Below are positions 51,815 through 62,040 of a stretch of 64,000 nt of DNA, in pieces. The notes beneath the pieces are model-generated. The model was not told where the DNA came from, ran no database searches, and saw only the letters and a program-made list of their open reading frames with translations. Origin of the DNA: Pseudomonas sp. SORT22 (lineage in GTDB: Bacteria > Pseudomonadota > Gammaproteobacteria > Pseudomonadales > Pseudomonadaceae). The first letter of the stretch is position 1. The number at the start of each line of letters is the position of its first letter. The position numbers and the translations under genes were made by a program. Location: the NCBI RefSeq assembly GCF_018417635.1, contig NZ_CP071007.1:792001-856000 (forward strand). The letters are read 5' to 3'.

Positions 51815-53131
51815 TCAGTACTGGTAGCGCAGCAAGGCGTGCGGCAGCGAGTGCAGGGCGAAGAACGCCAGCAGGGCGACGCAGGCCGGCAGGATCAGCC
51901 ACCAGACCCGTAGCGGCAGGGCGGTGAGCGGTTGCCGGTATTGGGTCAGGGTCAGGCTGGTAGCGCACACGCAGCAGGCGAGCATGGCGCCGGCGAGGAT
52001 GTCGGTCGGCCAGTGCGCCCCCAGGTACACCCGTGACAGCGCGATCGCCAGCGCGGGAATGCAGCCCAGCATGATCCAGGTCAGGCGCATGCGCGGCGGC
52101 TGCCCGCGCCCGGCCAGCACCGCCAGTACCAGGAAGAACGCAAACGACGCCGAGCTGTGGCCGCTGGGCATGCTGTAGGTGGTCAGCGGATCAGTGAGTA
52201 CCTCCGGGCGCGCCCGGGCAAACAGCCACTTGAGGCTGCCATTGGCCAGGGCCGTGCCGATCAGGGTGCTGCCGGCGAAAATCGCCGGGCGCCACTGGCG
52301 GGCCAGCAATAACAGGCCGGTGAGCAGGCCGCCGAGGAAGAACTGGGTTCGGAAATCGCCGAGGCGGGTGATCAGTACCACCGTGCCGTCGATGGCGCGG
52401 CTGCGGTTCTCCTGGATCAGGGTCATCAGGCCCTGGTCGAACTGGGTCAGGTATGGCCAGCCGAGAAACAGCCCGGTCAGGGCCAGCAAGCTCATCCCGG
52501 CAATCAGCCGGGTGCCGCGGCGCATGCTGCGCAGGCTGCTGTTGATGCTCAGGCCGACCAGCACCGCCAGGCCGCCCATAACTACCCCAGCCTGTGGCCA
52601 GAAGCCTTCCGGCAACGGCAGGCGCATGGCCGCGCCGGTTGCCCAGCCCGGCAGCAGGTAAGCCACTGCCCAACCGGCCCCGGCCAGCAGGCTGACGGCG
52701 ATAAAACGCGGCAGCGGCATGTCGAACATGCCGGCGACCATGGGCAGCATCGGCCGCAGCGGGCCGATGAAGCGCCCGACCAGCAGGCTGGCGATACCAT
52801 AGCGCTGAAAGTAGGTTTCGGCGCTGCCGATCCATTCCGGATGGTGGCGCAGCAGCGGCAAGCGGCGGATGTTCTGGTGAAAGCGCCGGCCTAAGGTGTA
52901 GGAGATCGCGTCGCCGAGCAAACCACCGGCAAAGCCCAGCAACAGGGTTTCGCCCAGGCTCAACGCACCGCTGCCGGCCAGTACCGCGACGGCGAACAGC
53001 AAAACGGTGCCGGGGACGATAATCCCGGCAATCGCCAGGCATTCCACGCAGGCCACCAGAAAAATCGCTAATCCCAGCCACTGCGGGTTGGCGCTGAGCC
53101 AGGTGGTCAGGCTGTCGAGCCATGGGCCCAT
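51815..53131 (-). CDS. DedA-PAP2 fusion membrane protein
   Basis: A 438-residue protein with a DedA half (about 1-200; AIAGIIVPGTVLLFAVA, GDAISYTLGRRFH, GRFIGPLRPMLPMVAG) and a PAP2 phosphatase half (about 210-438). The PAP2 catalytic motifs are KWLFARARPE, SMPSGHSSASF and SRVYLGAHWPTD. The fusion suggests a flippase-like domain and a lipid phosphatase acting together, for example on polyprenyl or phosphatidylglycerol phosphates. Four to six bases separate it from its neighbours. Confidence 0.94.
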   Translation of the reverse strand: MGPWLDSLTTWLSANPQWLGLAIFLVACVECLAIAGIIVPGTVLLFAVAVLAGSGALSLGETLLLGFAGGLLGDAISYTLGRRFHQNIRRLPLLRHHPEWIGSAETYFQRYGIASLLVGRFIGPLRPMLPMVAGMFDMPLPRFIAVSLLAGAGWAVAYLLPGWATGAAMRLPLPEGFWPQAGVVMGGLAVLVGLSINSSLRSMRRGTRLIAGMSLLALTGLFLGWPYLTQFDQGLMTLIQENRSRAIDGTVVLITRLGDFRTQFFLGGLLTGLLLLARQWRPAIFAGSTLIGTALANGSLKWLFARARPEVLTDPLTTYSMPSGHSSASFAFFLVLAVLAGRGQPPRMRLTWIMLGCIPALAIALSRVYLGAHWPTDILAGAMLACCVCATSLTLTQYRQPLTALPLRVWWLILPACVALLAFFALHSLPHALLRYQY

Positions 53132-53135
53132 CGTG

Positions 53136-53828
53136 TCAGTTTCCTTGTGTCAGTAAAAAGTAGTCCCGGCCTTCGACTTGGCCCCGGCGCAGCGGGTTCC
53201 GTGTGCAATGGCGGGCAAAGTCGGCGTCGACGAAACGGTAGGGCAGATGTTCATCGCGGCCGTGGGGAATCCCCAAGCGGGTGGTCTGGATAATTTGTTT
53301 CACTTTGATACTGCAGTCCTCGACAAACAGCTGCTCGGCATCAAAGCGTTTGCCGTCCCAGTGCGGCACTTTCAGGCCCAGGGCCTTGCACAGCAGGGTC
53401 TGGCCGGCGCACAGGCGTTCGGGCGGGCGCGCCTGGCCGCTGGCGTCAGGGTTGTTCAGTTGCATCTGTGCCAGGCTGTTGTCATCCGACAAGGCATCGA
53501 CGAAGGGGTAGGCCGATTTGATCAACACCGCATTGCCCGGCCCGTGGGCGCTGAAGTTCAGCGAGTCGCCGCCGCGGGCGTAATACATGTAGATGTGCCC
53601 GCCGTCGAGGAACAGCGCCCGGCGTTTTTCGGTGTAGCCGAGCGAAGCGTGGCTGCCCTTGTCGCTGAGGTAGTAGGCCTCGGTCTCGATAATCCGTGCC
53701 GCCAGCCAGTACGGGCCGTAGCGGTGGCGGATGACCTTGCCCAGCAGGGCCCTGGCCAATTCGCCAGCGTCGCGGTCGAAGAAGCTGTCGGGCAGGGCCT
53801 TGGGCGGGCAGGGGGCGGAGTCTGGCAT
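53136..53828 (-). CDS. DNA-3-methyladenine glycosylase (AAG/MPG family)
   Basis: The 230-residue enzyme excises 3-methyladenine and related alkylated bases. Motifs: SFFDRDAGELARALLGKVI, AARIIETEAYYLSDKGSHAS with the catalytic-Glu-containing ETEAY, LFLDGGHIYMYYARGGDSLNFSA, and RLCAGQTLLCKALGL. The start at 53828 is an ATG without a clear ribosome-binding site, and upstream alternatives lie in the same frame. It is four bases from the DedA-PAP2 gene. Confidence 0.93.
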   Translation of the reverse strand: MPDSAPCPPKALPDSFFDRDAGELARALLGKVIRHRYGPYWLAARIIETEAYYLSDKGSHASLGYTEKRRALFLDGGHIYMYYARGGDSLNFSAHGPGNAVLIKSAYPFVDALSDDNSLAQMQLNNPDASGQARPPERLCAGQTLLCKALGLKVPHWDGKRFDAEQLFVEDCSIKVKQIIQTTRLGIPHGRDEHLPYRFVDADFARHCTRNPLRRGQVEGRDYFLLTQGN

Positions 53829-54012
53829 GCGGGCAGGTTCGCGGGTGGACAGGTGGGCGATGATAGCAATTTCTGTCTTAACCAACCCTGAATGGCCATT
53901 ATGAAGCGAGGGGCCGGCACTCTTTTCGACCATCCGCCTGTCACCGCTGGGCGTGGGGCCACACGACAGTTATAATCATCCGATTTTCCCCTTCGCCAAG
54001 ACCACTGAGCCC

Positions 54013-55284
54013 ATGACTGAGTCCGTTCTTGACTACATGACCCGCCTGGGTCGCGCTGCCCGCGCGGCGTCGCGCGTGATCGGCCGTGCCAGCACTGCGC
54101 AAAAGAACCGCGCCCTGCAAGCCGCCGCCAACGCCCTGGACGCTGCCCGCGCCGAGCTGACCGCCGCCAACGAACTGGACCTCGCTGCTGGCCGCGCCAA
54201 TGGCCTGGAAGCGGCCATGCTCGAGCGCCTGGCGCTGACCCCGGCACGCATCGACGGCATGATCGTCGGGCTGCGCCAGGTGGCCAGCCTGCCGGACCCG
54301 GTCGGCGCGATCCGCGACATGAGCTACCGGCCATCGGGTATCCAGGTCGGCAAGATGCGCGTGCCGCTGGGGGTGATCGGCATCATTTACGAATCGCGTC
54401 CGAACGTGACCATCGACGCTGCCAGCCTGTGCCTGAAGTCGGGCAACGCCACCATCCTGCGCGGCGGCTCCGAAGCCATCCATTCCAACCGTGCCATTGC
54501 CGCCTGCATCCAGCGCGGCCTGGCCGAGGCCGGCTTGCCGGCGGCGGTGGTGCAAGTGGTCGAAACCACCGATCGCGAAGCAGTCGGTGCGCTGATCAGC
54601 ATGCCGGAGTTCGTCGACGTCATCGTGCCGCGTGGCGGCAAGGGCCTGATCGAGCGCATCAGCCGCGACGCGCGGGTGCCGGTGATCAAGCACCTCGATG
54701 GTATCTGCCACGTCTATGTGGCTGAGCACGCCGAGCTGGACAAGGCCCGGCGCATCGCCTTCAACGCCAAGACCTACCGCTACGGCATCTGCGGGGCGAT
54801 GGAAACCCTGCTGGTCGATCAGTCGGTCGCGGCCGAGTTCCTGCCGGAAATGGCGCGACAATTTCGGGAAAAAGGCGTCGAATTGCGCGGTTGTGAGCGC
54901 ACGCTGAAAATCATCGAGGCGCTGCCGGCGACCGAAACGGACTGGAACACCGAATACCTCGCGGCGATTCTGTCGATCCGCGTAGTGGACGGTCTGGACC
55001 AGGCCATCGAACACATCAATCGCTATGGCTCGCACCATACCGATTCGATCGTCACCGAACACCAGGCGCAGGCTCGCCAGTTCATGGCCGAGGTCGATTC
55101 GTCGTCGGTAATGATCAACACCCCGACCTGCTTTGCCGACGGTTTCGAGTACGGTCTGGGCGCGGAGATCGGGATTTCCACCGACAAGCTGCACGCCCGA
55201 GGCCCGGTTGGCCTGGAAGGCCTGACCTGCGAAAAATACGTGGTGATCGGCGACGGTCAGCTGCGCGGACAGGAGTCGCTCTGA
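54013..55284 (+). CDS. proA: Gamma-glutamyl phosphate reductase
   Basis: The 423-residue enzyme reduces gamma-glutamyl phosphate to glutamate semialdehyde in proline synthesis. Motifs: [38 protein letters not shown] (about residues 117-154), [13 protein letters not shown], the catalytic Cys region [16 protein letters not shown], and [24 protein letters not shown]. It opens the proA-nadD-rsfS-rlmH cluster. Confidence 0.98.
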   Translation: MTESVLDYMTRLGRAARAASRVIGRASTAQKNRALQAAANALDAARAELTAANELDLAAGRANGLEAAMLERLALTPARIDGMIVGLRQVASLPDPVGAIRDMSYRPSGIQVGKMRVPLGVIGIIYESRPNVTIDAASLCLKSGNATILRGGSEAIHSNRAIAACIQRGLAEAGLPAAVVQVVETTDREAVGALISMPEFVDVIVPRGGKGLIERISRDARVPVIKHLDGICHVYVAEHAELDKARRIAFNAKTYRYGICGAMETLLVDQSVAAEFLPEMARQFREKGVELRGCERTLKIIEALPATETDWNTEYLAAILSIRVVDGLDQAIEHINRYGSHHTDSIVTEHQAQARQFMAEVDSSSVMINTPTCFADGFEYGLGAEIGISTDKLHARGPVGLEGLTCEKYVVIGDGQLRGQESL

Positions 55285-55285
55285 C

Positions 55286-55972
55286 TTGGCCGAGCGCAAA
55301 CCGCTCGCCCCAGTCTCGACGATGTCGCCCGCCCGGCGCATCGGCGTGCTCGGCGGGACTTTCGACCCGGTGCACATCGGACACCTGCGCAGTGCGCTGG
55401 AGGTCGCCGAAGTGCTGGCGCTCGACGAGCTGCGGCTGATGCCCAACGCCCGCCCGCCGCACCGTGATACGCCGCAAGTGTCGGCCCAGGACCGGCTGGC
55501 GATGGTCCAGTGCGCGGTTCAGGGCGTGCCTACGCTGTCGGTCGATGCCCGCGAACTGGCCCGTGACAAGCCGTCGTACACCATCGAAACGCTGGAACTG
55601 ATGCGTGCCGAAATGGCCGCCTCAGAGCAGCTGTTTCTGCTGCTGGGCTGGGACGCGTTCTGCGGCCTGCCCAGTTGGCACCGTTGGGAAGAATTGCTGC
55701 AACACTGTCACATCCTGGTGCTGCAACGCCCGGATGCCGACGTCGAGCCGCCGGATGCCTTGCGCAACCTGCTGGCCGCACGTTCGGTCAGTGATCCGCA
55801 GGCCCTTGAAGGGCCTGCCGGGAATATTGCATTCGTCTGGCAGACGCCGCTTGCGGTGTCAGCCACGCAGATCCGACAGCTGCTGGCCAGCGGCAAGTCG
55901 GTGCGGTTTCTGGTGCCGGACGCAGTACTGGCCTACATCGATGCGCACAACCTTTACCGTGCGCCGAACTGA
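55286..55972 (+). CDS. nadD: Nicotinate-nucleotide adenylyltransferase
   Basis: The 228-residue enzyme makes nicotinic acid adenine dinucleotide in NAD synthesis. Motifs: [21 protein letters not shown] (ATP-binding, with the HIGH motif), [35 protein letters not shown] and [25 protein letters not shown] (the SxTxxR motif). The TTG at 55286 is chosen because AGGAG lies 10 bases upstream; an ATG at 55322 would begin [11 protein letters not shown] and is also plausible. Confidence 0.94.
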   Translation: MAERKPLAPVSTMSPARRIGVLGGTFDPVHIGHLRSALEVAEVLALDELRLMPNARPPHRDTPQVSAQDRLAMVQCAVQGVPTLSVDARELARDKPSYTIETLELMRAEMAASEQLFLLLGWDAFCGLPSWHRWEELLQHCHILVLQRPDADVEPPDALRNLLAARSVSDPQALEGPAGNIAFVWQTPLAVSATQIRQLLASGKSVRFLVPDAVLAYIDAHNLYRAPN

Positions 55973-56017
55973 GGGTGCTGAGAAGCGCCTCATACTATTG
56001 AGTTGAATGAGTTTTAT

Positions 56018-56443
56018 ATGACCAAGCAAAAACACAACGTCAGCGCCGAAGAGCTGGTCGAACTGACCAAGTCCGCCCTGGAAGACGTCAAGGCCCAGGA
56101 CATCCAGGTTATCGACGTAAAAGAAAAGCACAGCCTGACCGACTACATGATCATCGCCACCGGTACCTCCAACCGCCAGATCAGCGCGATGCTGGAAAAG
56201 GTCCGTGAGCAGGTCAAGGCCAAGGGCGTGCAGCCGTTGGGCGAAGAAGGCAAGGGCGACAGCGACTGGGTACTGCTGGACCTGAATGATGTCATCGTCC
56301 ACATGATGACTGCCGCTGCCCGTCAGTTCTACGACCTTGAGCGTCTGTGGATGGGTGCCGAGCAGAGCCGTGCCGCCGATGGCAAGCACCACAGCCCGGA
56401 AAACACCCACGACTTTGCAGACAAGCTGAAAGATCGGGAATAA
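56018..56443 (+). CDS. rsfS: Ribosomal silencing factor RsfS
   Basis: The 141-residue protein binds L14 on the large subunit and blocks subunit joining in starvation. It has the RsfS/Iojap core SLTDYMIIATGTSNRQISAML and GDSDWVLLDLNDVIVHMMTAAARQFYDLERLW. A charged C-terminal extension (AEQSRAADGKHHSPE) follows. The ATG at 56018 gives the standard N-terminus, and rlmH follows after nine bases. Confidence 0.96.
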   Translation: MTKQKHNVSAEELVELTKSALEDVKAQDIQVIDVKEKHSLTDYMIIATGTSNRQISAMLEKVREQVKAKGVQPLGEEGKGDSDWVLLDLNDVIVHMMTAAARQFYDLERLWMGAEQSRAADGKHHSPENTHDFADKLKDRE

Positions 56444-56452
56444 GGAAGGCTC

Positions 56453-56920
56453 GTGCGTCTGCGTCTGATCGCGGTCGGCTCGCGCATGCCCAAGTGGGTT
56501 GAGGACGGTTGGCATGAATATGCCAAGCGCCTGCCCGCGGAGCTGTCGCTGGAGCTGGTGGAAATACCGCTCAATACCCGGGGCAAGAATGCCGACGTCG
56601 CCCGCCTGATCCGTCAGGAGGGTGAGGCCATGCTTGCCAAGGTCCAGCCAGGGGAACGGATTGTCACCCTGGAGGTCCATGGCAAGCCCTGGAGTACCGA
56701 GCAACTGGCGGTCGAGCTGGACCGCTGGCGGCTGGATTCGCGTACCGTCAACTTCATGGTCGGCGGCCCCGAAGGGCTGGCGCCGGAAGTCTGTGCGCGG
56801 GCCGAGCAGCGCTGGTCGCTGTCGCCGCTGACACTGCCCCACCCGTTGGTAAGGATACTGATCGGCGAACAGCTGTACCGCGCCTGGACCGTATTGTCCG
56901 GGCACCCCTACCACAAATAA
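56453..56920 (+). CDS. rlmH: 23S rRNA pseudouridine-1915 methyltransferase RlmH
   Basis: The 155-residue SPOUT methyltransferase modifies position 1915 in helix 69 of 23S rRNA. Its SAM knot shows [12 protein letters not shown] and [25 protein letters not shown], with GYPYHK-like ending HPYHK that matches the family tail. Starts with GTG behind AAGGAAGG. Next to rsfS, both act on the large subunit. Confidence 0.97.
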   Translation: MRLRLIAVGSRMPKWVEDGWHEYAKRLPAELSLELVEIPLNTRGKNADVARLIRQEGEAMLAKVQPGERIVTLEVHGKPWSTEQLAVELDRWRLDSRTVNFMVGGPEGLAPEVCARAEQRWSLSPLTLPHPLVRILIGEQLYRAWTVLSGHPYHK

Positions 56921-56936
56921 GCCTTAAGCCTTTTCA

Positions 56937-58826
56937 ATGTCGCAGCCGATTCGCCTCAAGGATCACGAGAAAGACGCCCGTCTGGTGCGTAGCCGCGTCG
57001 TGGTCGGTGCAGTGGCGATCGTCCTGCTGATTTGCGTGTTGATCGCCCGCCTGTATTACCTGCAGGTGATCCAGTACGACTATCACTCGACCCTGTCGGA
57101 AAATAACCGGGTGCATGTGCAGCCGATTCCGCCGACTCGCGGGCTGATCTTCGACCGCAACGGGGTGATCGTCGCCGATAACCGGCCAAGCTTCAGTCTG
57201 ACCATGACCCGTGAGCGCTCCGGCGACTGGCAGCAGGTACTCGATGTGATCGTCGAGGTGCTCGAGCTGACCCCGGACGACCGCACCCTGTTTGAAAAGC
57301 GCATGCGCCAGGGCCGCCGGCCGTTCGAGCCGGTGCCGATCCTGTTCGAACTGACCGAAGAACAGATCGCCCGGGTTGCGGTGAACCAGTTCCGCCTGCC
57401 CGGCGTCGAGGTGGTCGCCCAACTGGTGCGCCATTACCCGCAGGGAGCGCACTTTGCTCACTCGGTCGGTTATGTCGGGCGGATCAACGAGAAAGAGCTG
57501 AAGACCCTCGACCCGGTCAACTACAGCGGTACCCACCATATCGGCAAGACCGGCATCGAGCGCTTCTACGAACCGGAACTGCACGGCCAGGTGGGTTACG
57601 AAGAGGTTGAGACCAACGCCCGTGGCCGGGTATTGCGGGTGCTCAAGCGCACCGACCCGATCCCCGGCAAAGACATCGTCCTGAGCCTCGACATCAAGCT
57701 GCAGGAAGCTGCCGAGGCCGCGCTGGGCGGGCGCCGCGGCGCCATTGTCGCACTCGACCCAAATACCGGCGAAGTACTGGCGATGGTCAGCCAGCCAAGC
57801 TTTGACCCCAACCCGTTCGTCACCGGCATCAGCTTCAAGGCCTATGCCGAGCTGCGCGATTCGATCGACCGGCCGCTGTTCAACCGCGTGCTGCGCGGCC
57901 TGTACCCGCCGGGTTCGACCATCAAGCCGGCAGTGGCCATCGCCGGCCTCGACAGTGGTGTGGTCACCGCCAGCAGCCGGGTGTTCGACCCGGGCTTCTA
58001 CCAACTGCCCAATTATGACCACAAGTACCGCAACTGGAACCGCAGCGGCGACGGCTGGGTCGACCTCGACCTGGCGATCATGCGCTCCAACGACACCTAC
58101 TTCTACGACCTGGCGCACAAGATGGGCATCGACCGTCTGTCCAGCTACATGAACAAGTTCGGCCTCGGGCAGAAAGTCTCCCTCGACATGTTCGAGGAGT
58201 CCGCCGGCCTGATGCCGACTCGCGAATGGAAGCGCGCCACCCGCCGCCAGGCCTGGTTCCCGGGCGAGACGCTGATCCTCGGTATCGGCCAGGGCTACAT
58301 GCAGACCACGCCGCTGCAGATGGCCCAGGCCATCGCCCTGATCGCCAGCAAGGGCAAGTGGAACCGTCCGCACCTGGCCAAGACCATCGAAGGCCAGCCG
58401 CCGGTGGACGAGAACCCGATGGAAGACATCGTCTTGCGTGACAAGTCCGACTGGGCCAGGGTCACCCATGGCATGGAGCAGGTGATGCACAACGCCCGCG
58501 GTACCGCCCGCGCCGCCGCCGCCGGTGCCCAGTACCGGATTGCCGGCAAGAGTGGTACCGCCCAGGTGGTAGCGATCAAGCAGGGAGAGAAGTACGACCG
58601 CAACAAGGTTCAGGAACGCCACCGCGACCACGCCCTGTTCGTCGGCTTCGCCCCGGCAGAGAACCCGAAGATCGTGGTTTCGGTGATGATCGAAAACGGC
58701 GAAGCGGGTGGCCGCGTCGCGGCGCCGGTGATGCGTCAGGTAATGGACGCCTGGTTGCTCGACGAGCATGGCCGGCTCAAATCCGAGTTCGCTCCCGCCA
58801 CCGTCGTTCAGGAATCGGCCCAGTGA
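56937..58826 (+). CDS. mrdA: Penicillin-binding protein 2 (elongasome transpeptidase)
   Basis: The 629-residue peptidoglycan transpeptidase has an N-terminal membrane anchor (VVVGAVAIVLLICVLIARLYYL, about 22-43), a pedestal domain, and a transpeptidase domain with the active Ser327 in GSTIKP, a downstream RSNDTYFYDLA motif and KSGTAQ. It works with RodA in the rod complex. Its stop overlaps rodA (GTGA), so synthase and transpeptidase are co-translated. Confidence 0.98.
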   Translation: MSQPIRLKDHEKDARLVRSRVVVGAVAIVLLICVLIARLYYLQVIQYDYHSTLSENNRVHVQPIPPTRGLIFDRNGVIVADNRPSFSLTMTRERSGDWQQVLDVIVEVLELTPDDRTLFEKRMRQGRRPFEPVPILFELTEEQIARVAVNQFRLPGVEVVAQLVRHYPQGAHFAHSVGYVGRINEKELKTLDPVNYSGTHHIGKTGIERFYEPELHGQVGYEEVETNARGRVLRVLKRTDPIPGKDIVLSLDIKLQEAAEAALGGRRGAIVALDPNTGEVLAMVSQPSFDPNPFVTGISFKAYAELRDSIDRPLFNRVLRGLYPPGSTIKPAVAIAGLDSGVVTASSRVFDPGFYQLPNYDHKYRNWNRSGDGWVDLDLAIMRSNDTYFYDLAHKMGIDRLSSYMNKFGLGQKVSLDMFEESAGLMPTREWKRATRRQAWFPGETLILGIGQGYMQTTPLQMAQAIALIASKGKWNRPHLAKTIEGQPPVDENPMEDIVLRDKSDWARVTHGMEQVMHNARGTARAAAAGAQYRIAGKSGTAQVVAIKQGEKYDRNKVQERHRDHALFVGFAPAENPKIVVSVMIENGEAGGRVAAPVMRQVMDAWLLDEHGRLKSEFAPATVVQESAQ

Positions 58827-59968
58827 AGAACAATTTCGATCGCATGCTTTCCAGCGAGGACGTAATGCGTCGTCGCGCAAGCTTCCTGCAGCGCATCCAT
58901 GTCGACGGCCCGTTGCTGATCCTGCTGCTGACCCTGGCTGCCGGCAGCCTGTTCGTGCTCTATTCGGCCAGCGGCAAGAACTGGGACCTGCTGCTCAAGC
59001 AAGCCAGTTCGTTCGGCATCGGCCTGGTGTCGATGTTCGTCATTGCCCAGCTCGAACCACGTTTCATGGCGCGCTGGGTGCCCCTTGCCTATGTGGTCGG
59101 GGTGATCCTGCTGGTGGTGGTCGACGTTATGGGCCACAACGCCATGGGCGCCACGCGCTGGATCAACATTCCCGGGGTGATCCGCTTCCAGCCCTCGGAG
59201 TTCATGAAGATCATCATGCCGGCGACCATCGCCTGGTACCTGGCCAAGCGCTCGCTGCCGCCGCATTTGAAGCACGTGGTGATCAGCCTGATCCTGATCG
59301 GCCTGCCGTTCATCCTCATCGTGCGCCAGCCAGACCTGGGTACCGCCTTGCTGATCCTCGCCTCCGGCGCCTTCGTGCTGTTCATGGGCGGCCTGCGCTG
59401 GCGCTGGATCCTCAGCGTGGTGGCGGCGGCAGTGCCGGTGGCGGTGGCGATGTGGTTCTTCGTCATGCACGACTACCAGAAACAGCGGGTACTGACCTTT
59501 CTCGACCCGGAAAGCGATCCGCTGGGCACCGGCTGGAACATCATCCAGTCGAAAGCGGCGATCGGCTCGGGCGGGGTGTTCGGCAAGGGCTGGCTGCTGG
59601 GCACCCAGTCGCACCTGGACTTTCTCCCGGAAAGCCACACCGACTTCATCATCGCCGTGCTTGGCGAGGAGTTCGGCCTGGTCGGCATCTGCGCGCTGCT
59701 TTTGATCTACCTGCTGCTGATCGGCCGCGGCCTGGTGATTACCGCCCAGGCCCAGACGCTCTACGGCAAGTTGCTGGCCGGCAGCCTGACCATGACCTTC
59801 TTTGTTTATGTGTTCGTCAATATCGGTATGGTCAGCGGCTTGTTGCCCGTGGTGGGGGTGCCGCTGCCCTTCATTAGTTATGGCGGAACTTCGTTGGTGA
59901 CGCTGCTGTCAGCGTTTGGGGTTTTAATGTCGATCCATACGCATCGCAAATGGATTGCGCAGGTTTGA
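58823..59968 (+). CDS. rodA: Rod shape-determining SEDS glycosyltransferase RodA
   Basis: The 381-residue polytopic membrane enzyme polymerises glycan strands. SEDS motifs: GATRWINIPGVIRFQPSEFMKI, RQPDLGTALLIL, GTGWNIIQSKAAIGSGG, LPESHTDFIIAVLGEEFG and PLPFISYGGTSLV near the C-terminus. GTG start at 58823 overlaps the PBP2 stop and gives the Pseudomonas-type N-terminus MKNNFDRMLSSEDV. Confidence 0.97.
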   Translation: MKNNFDRMLSSEDVMRRRASFLQRIHVDGPLLILLLTLAAGSLFVLYSASGKNWDLLLKQASSFGIGLVSMFVIAQLEPRFMARWVPLAYVVGVILLVVVDVMGHNAMGATRWINIPGVIRFQPSEFMKIIMPATIAWYLAKRSLPPHLKHVVISLILIGLPFILIVRQPDLGTALLILASGAFVLFMGGLRWRWILSVVAAAVPVAVAMWFFVMHDYQKQRVLTFLDPESDPLGTGWNIIQSKAAIGSGGVFGKGWLLGTQSHLDFLPESHTDFIIAVLGEEFGLVGICALLLIYLLLIGRGLVITAQAQTLYGKLLAGSLTMTFFVYVFVNIGMVSGLLPVVGVPLPFISYGGTSLVTLLSAFGVLMSIHTHRKWIAQV

Positions 59969-59985
59969 ATAAGGTGAAGAATTAC

Positions 59986-60996
59986 ATGCAAGCAATGCGT
60001 GGCTGGGCGGCTCGTTGTGCGCCCTGGGTCGGCTTTGTAGGTTTGCTCGGCGGAGCGCAAGGCGCTGCTGCCGGCGACTACGACGGCTCGCCCCAGGTAG
60101 CCGAGTTCGTCGGCGAAATGACCCGCGACTACGGTTTTGCCGGTGAGCAACTAATGGGGGTGTTTCGCGAGGTTCAGCGCAAGCAGTCGATCCTTGACGC
60201 GATCTCGCGCCCGGCTGAACGGGTAAAACCCTGGAAAGACTACCGGCCGATGTTCCTCACCGACGCCCGCGTCGCCCGCGGCGTCGACTTCTGGCGCCAG
60301 CATGAGGCCACCCTGGCCCGCGCCGAACAGGAATACGGCGTGCCGGCCCAGGTGATCGTCTCGATCATCGGCGTCGAAACCTTCTTTGGCCGCAACACCG
60401 GCAATTACCGGGTGATCGATGCGCTGTCGACCCTGGGCTTCGATTACCCGCCGCGTGCCGAATTCTTCCGCAAGGAGCTGCGCGAGTACCTGTTGCTGGC
60501 CCGTGAAGAGCAGGTCGACCCGCTGACCCTCAAGGGCTCCTACGCCGGGGCCATGGGCTTGCCGCAGTTCATGCCGAGCAGCTTTCGCGCCTACGCCGTG
60601 GATTTTGACGGCGACGGCCACATCAATATCTGGAACAACCCGGACGATGCCATCGGCAGCGTTGCCAGCTACTTCAAGCGTCATGGCTGGGTAGCCGGCG
60701 AACAGGTGGTCAGCCGCGCCACGGTGCGTGGCGAACGCGTCGACGAAGGCCTGAGCCCGGGCATCGACGCGGTCAAGACGGTCGGGGAGTTGCGGGCACT
60801 GGGCTGGTCGAGTCATGATGCGCTGCGCGATGATCTGCCGGTCACCGCCTTCCGGCTCGAAGGTGACAACGGCCCGGAATACTGGCTGGGCCTGAAAAAC
60901 TTCTACGCGATCACTCGCTATAACCGCAGCGTGATGTATGCCATGGCAGTGCATCAGCTCTCGGACCTGCTGGTTCAAGCACGGGGCGCCAAGTAA
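59986..60996 (+). CDS. mltB: Lytic murein transglycosylase B (soluble)
   Basis: The 336-residue enzyme cuts peptidoglycan glycan strands to 1,6-anhydro products. The catalytic Glu lies in IIGVETFFGRNTGNYRVID, with SYAGAMGLPQFMPSSFR and GHINIWNNPDDAIGSVASYFKRHGW downstream. It has a signal peptide (GWAARCAPWVGFVGLLGGAQGAAA) without a lipobox Cys at its end, so it is probably soluble. The ATG at 59986 follows AAGGTG; an ATG 12 codons earlier overlaps rodA. Confidence 0.95.
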   Translation: MQAMRGWAARCAPWVGFVGLLGGAQGAAAGDYDGSPQVAEFVGEMTRDYGFAGEQLMGVFREVQRKQSILDAISRPAERVKPWKDYRPMFLTDARVARGVDFWRQHEATLARAEQEYGVPAQVIVSIIGVETFFGRNTGNYRVIDALSTLGFDYPPRAEFFRKELREYLLLAREEQVDPLTLKGSYAGAMGLPQFMPSSFRAYAVDFDGDGHINIWNNPDDAIGSVASYFKRHGWVAGEQVVSRATVRGERVDEGLSPGIDAVKTVGELRALGWSSHDALRDDLPVTAFRLEGDNGPEYWLGLKNFYAITRYNRSVMYAMAVHQLSDLLVQARGAK

Positions 60997-62000
60997 TGCG
61001 CGTAATGTTCTCCGCTACATCGCTGAAACTGCTGGGTTGCGCGGCCCTGGGCCTGGTGCTGGTGAGCTGTTCGAGCAGCCGCCCGAGCACCTCCACCCAG
61101 GGTAATGCCAATGTCGTGCGGGCCAAGCCCGGCCTGGACATCAACCGGGCCCACAAGGACGGCGCGCCATGGTGGGACGTCGACGTCTCGAAGATCCCCG
61201 ACGCGACCCCGACCGTGCACACCGGCAACTACAAGGCCAACCCCTACACCGTGCTGGGCAAGACCTACTTCCCGATCCCCGACTCGCGCAACTACCGCGC
61301 CGAGGGCACGGCATCCTGGTACGGCACCAAGTTCCACGGCCAGAACACCGCCAACGGCGAGGTCTATGACCTCTACGGTATGAGCGCGGCGCACAAGACC
61401 CTGCCGCTGCCGGCCTACGTCAAGGTTACCAACCTCGACAACCAGCGCAGCGTGATCCTGCGGGTCAACGACCGCGGGCCGTTCTATTCCGACCGCATCA
61501 TCGACCTGTCGTACGCGGCGGCGAAGAAGCTCGGCTATGCCGAGACCGGCACCGCGCGGGTGCGCGTTGAAGGCATCGACCCGAAACAATGGTGGGCCCA
61601 GCGCGGCCAGCCGGCGCCGATGGTCCTCGACCAGCCGCAAGTGGCCCAGACCCAGGCGCTGCCGGCCAGCACCGGCACGGTCGAGCAATGGACGCCACCG
61701 CCGCAGCAGCACGCCGCTGCGGTCGTACCCCTGCAAGTCGCCAGCAACAACACGATGGCCAGCAATGGTCTTTACTTGCAGGTCGGCGCTTTTGCCAACC
61801 CCGATGCCGCCGAACTGCTGCGCTCCAAGCTCAGCAGCATGGTCAGCGCACCGGTGTTCATCAGTTCGATCGTGCGCAACCAGCAGACCCTGCACCGGGT
61901 CCGCCTGGGGCCGATCAACAGCCAGGGTGAAGCCCAGCAGATGCAGGACAGCGTGCGCCTGGCCAATCTGGGGCAGCCCAAAGTCGTCACGGCAGACTGA
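60996..62000 (+). CDS. rlpA: RlpA septal lipoprotein (DPBB lytic transglycosylase, SPOR)
   Basis: The 334-residue lipoprotein (lipobox LVSC) has a double-psi beta-barrel (about 100-200) with GTASWYGTKFHGQNTANGE, AAHKTLPLP and VNDRGPFYSDRIIDLSYAAA, and a C-terminal SPOR domain (about 255-330) that binds naked glycan strands at the septum. In P. aeruginosa RlpA is a lytic transglycosylase specific for denuded glycans. The ATG overlaps the mltB stop. Confidence 0.95.
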   Translation: MRVMFSATSLKLLGCAALGLVLVSCSSSRPSTSTQGNANVVRAKPGLDINRAHKDGAPWWDVDVSKIPDATPTVHTGNYKANPYTVLGKTYFPIPDSRNYRAEGTASWYGTKFHGQNTANGEVYDLYGMSAAHKTLPLPAYVKVTNLDNQRSVILRVNDRGPFYSDRIIDLSYAAAKKLGYAETGTARVRVEGIDPKQWWAQRGQPAPMVLDQPQVAQTQALPASTGTVEQWTPPPQQHAAAVVPLQVASNNTMASNGLYLQVGAFANPDAAELLRSKLSSMVSAPVFISSIVRNQQTLHRVRLGPINSQGEAQQMQDSVRLANLGQPKVVTAD

Positions 62001-62040
62001 TCGGGGGGACTGATCGGTTTGTCATGCAGCCGGGCGCAGC

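Noticed and set aside
56934..58880. A 648-codon minus-strand frame across mrdA
   Set aside because: It lies wholly opposite the PBP2 gene, whose motifs are intact; no motif in the antisense product.
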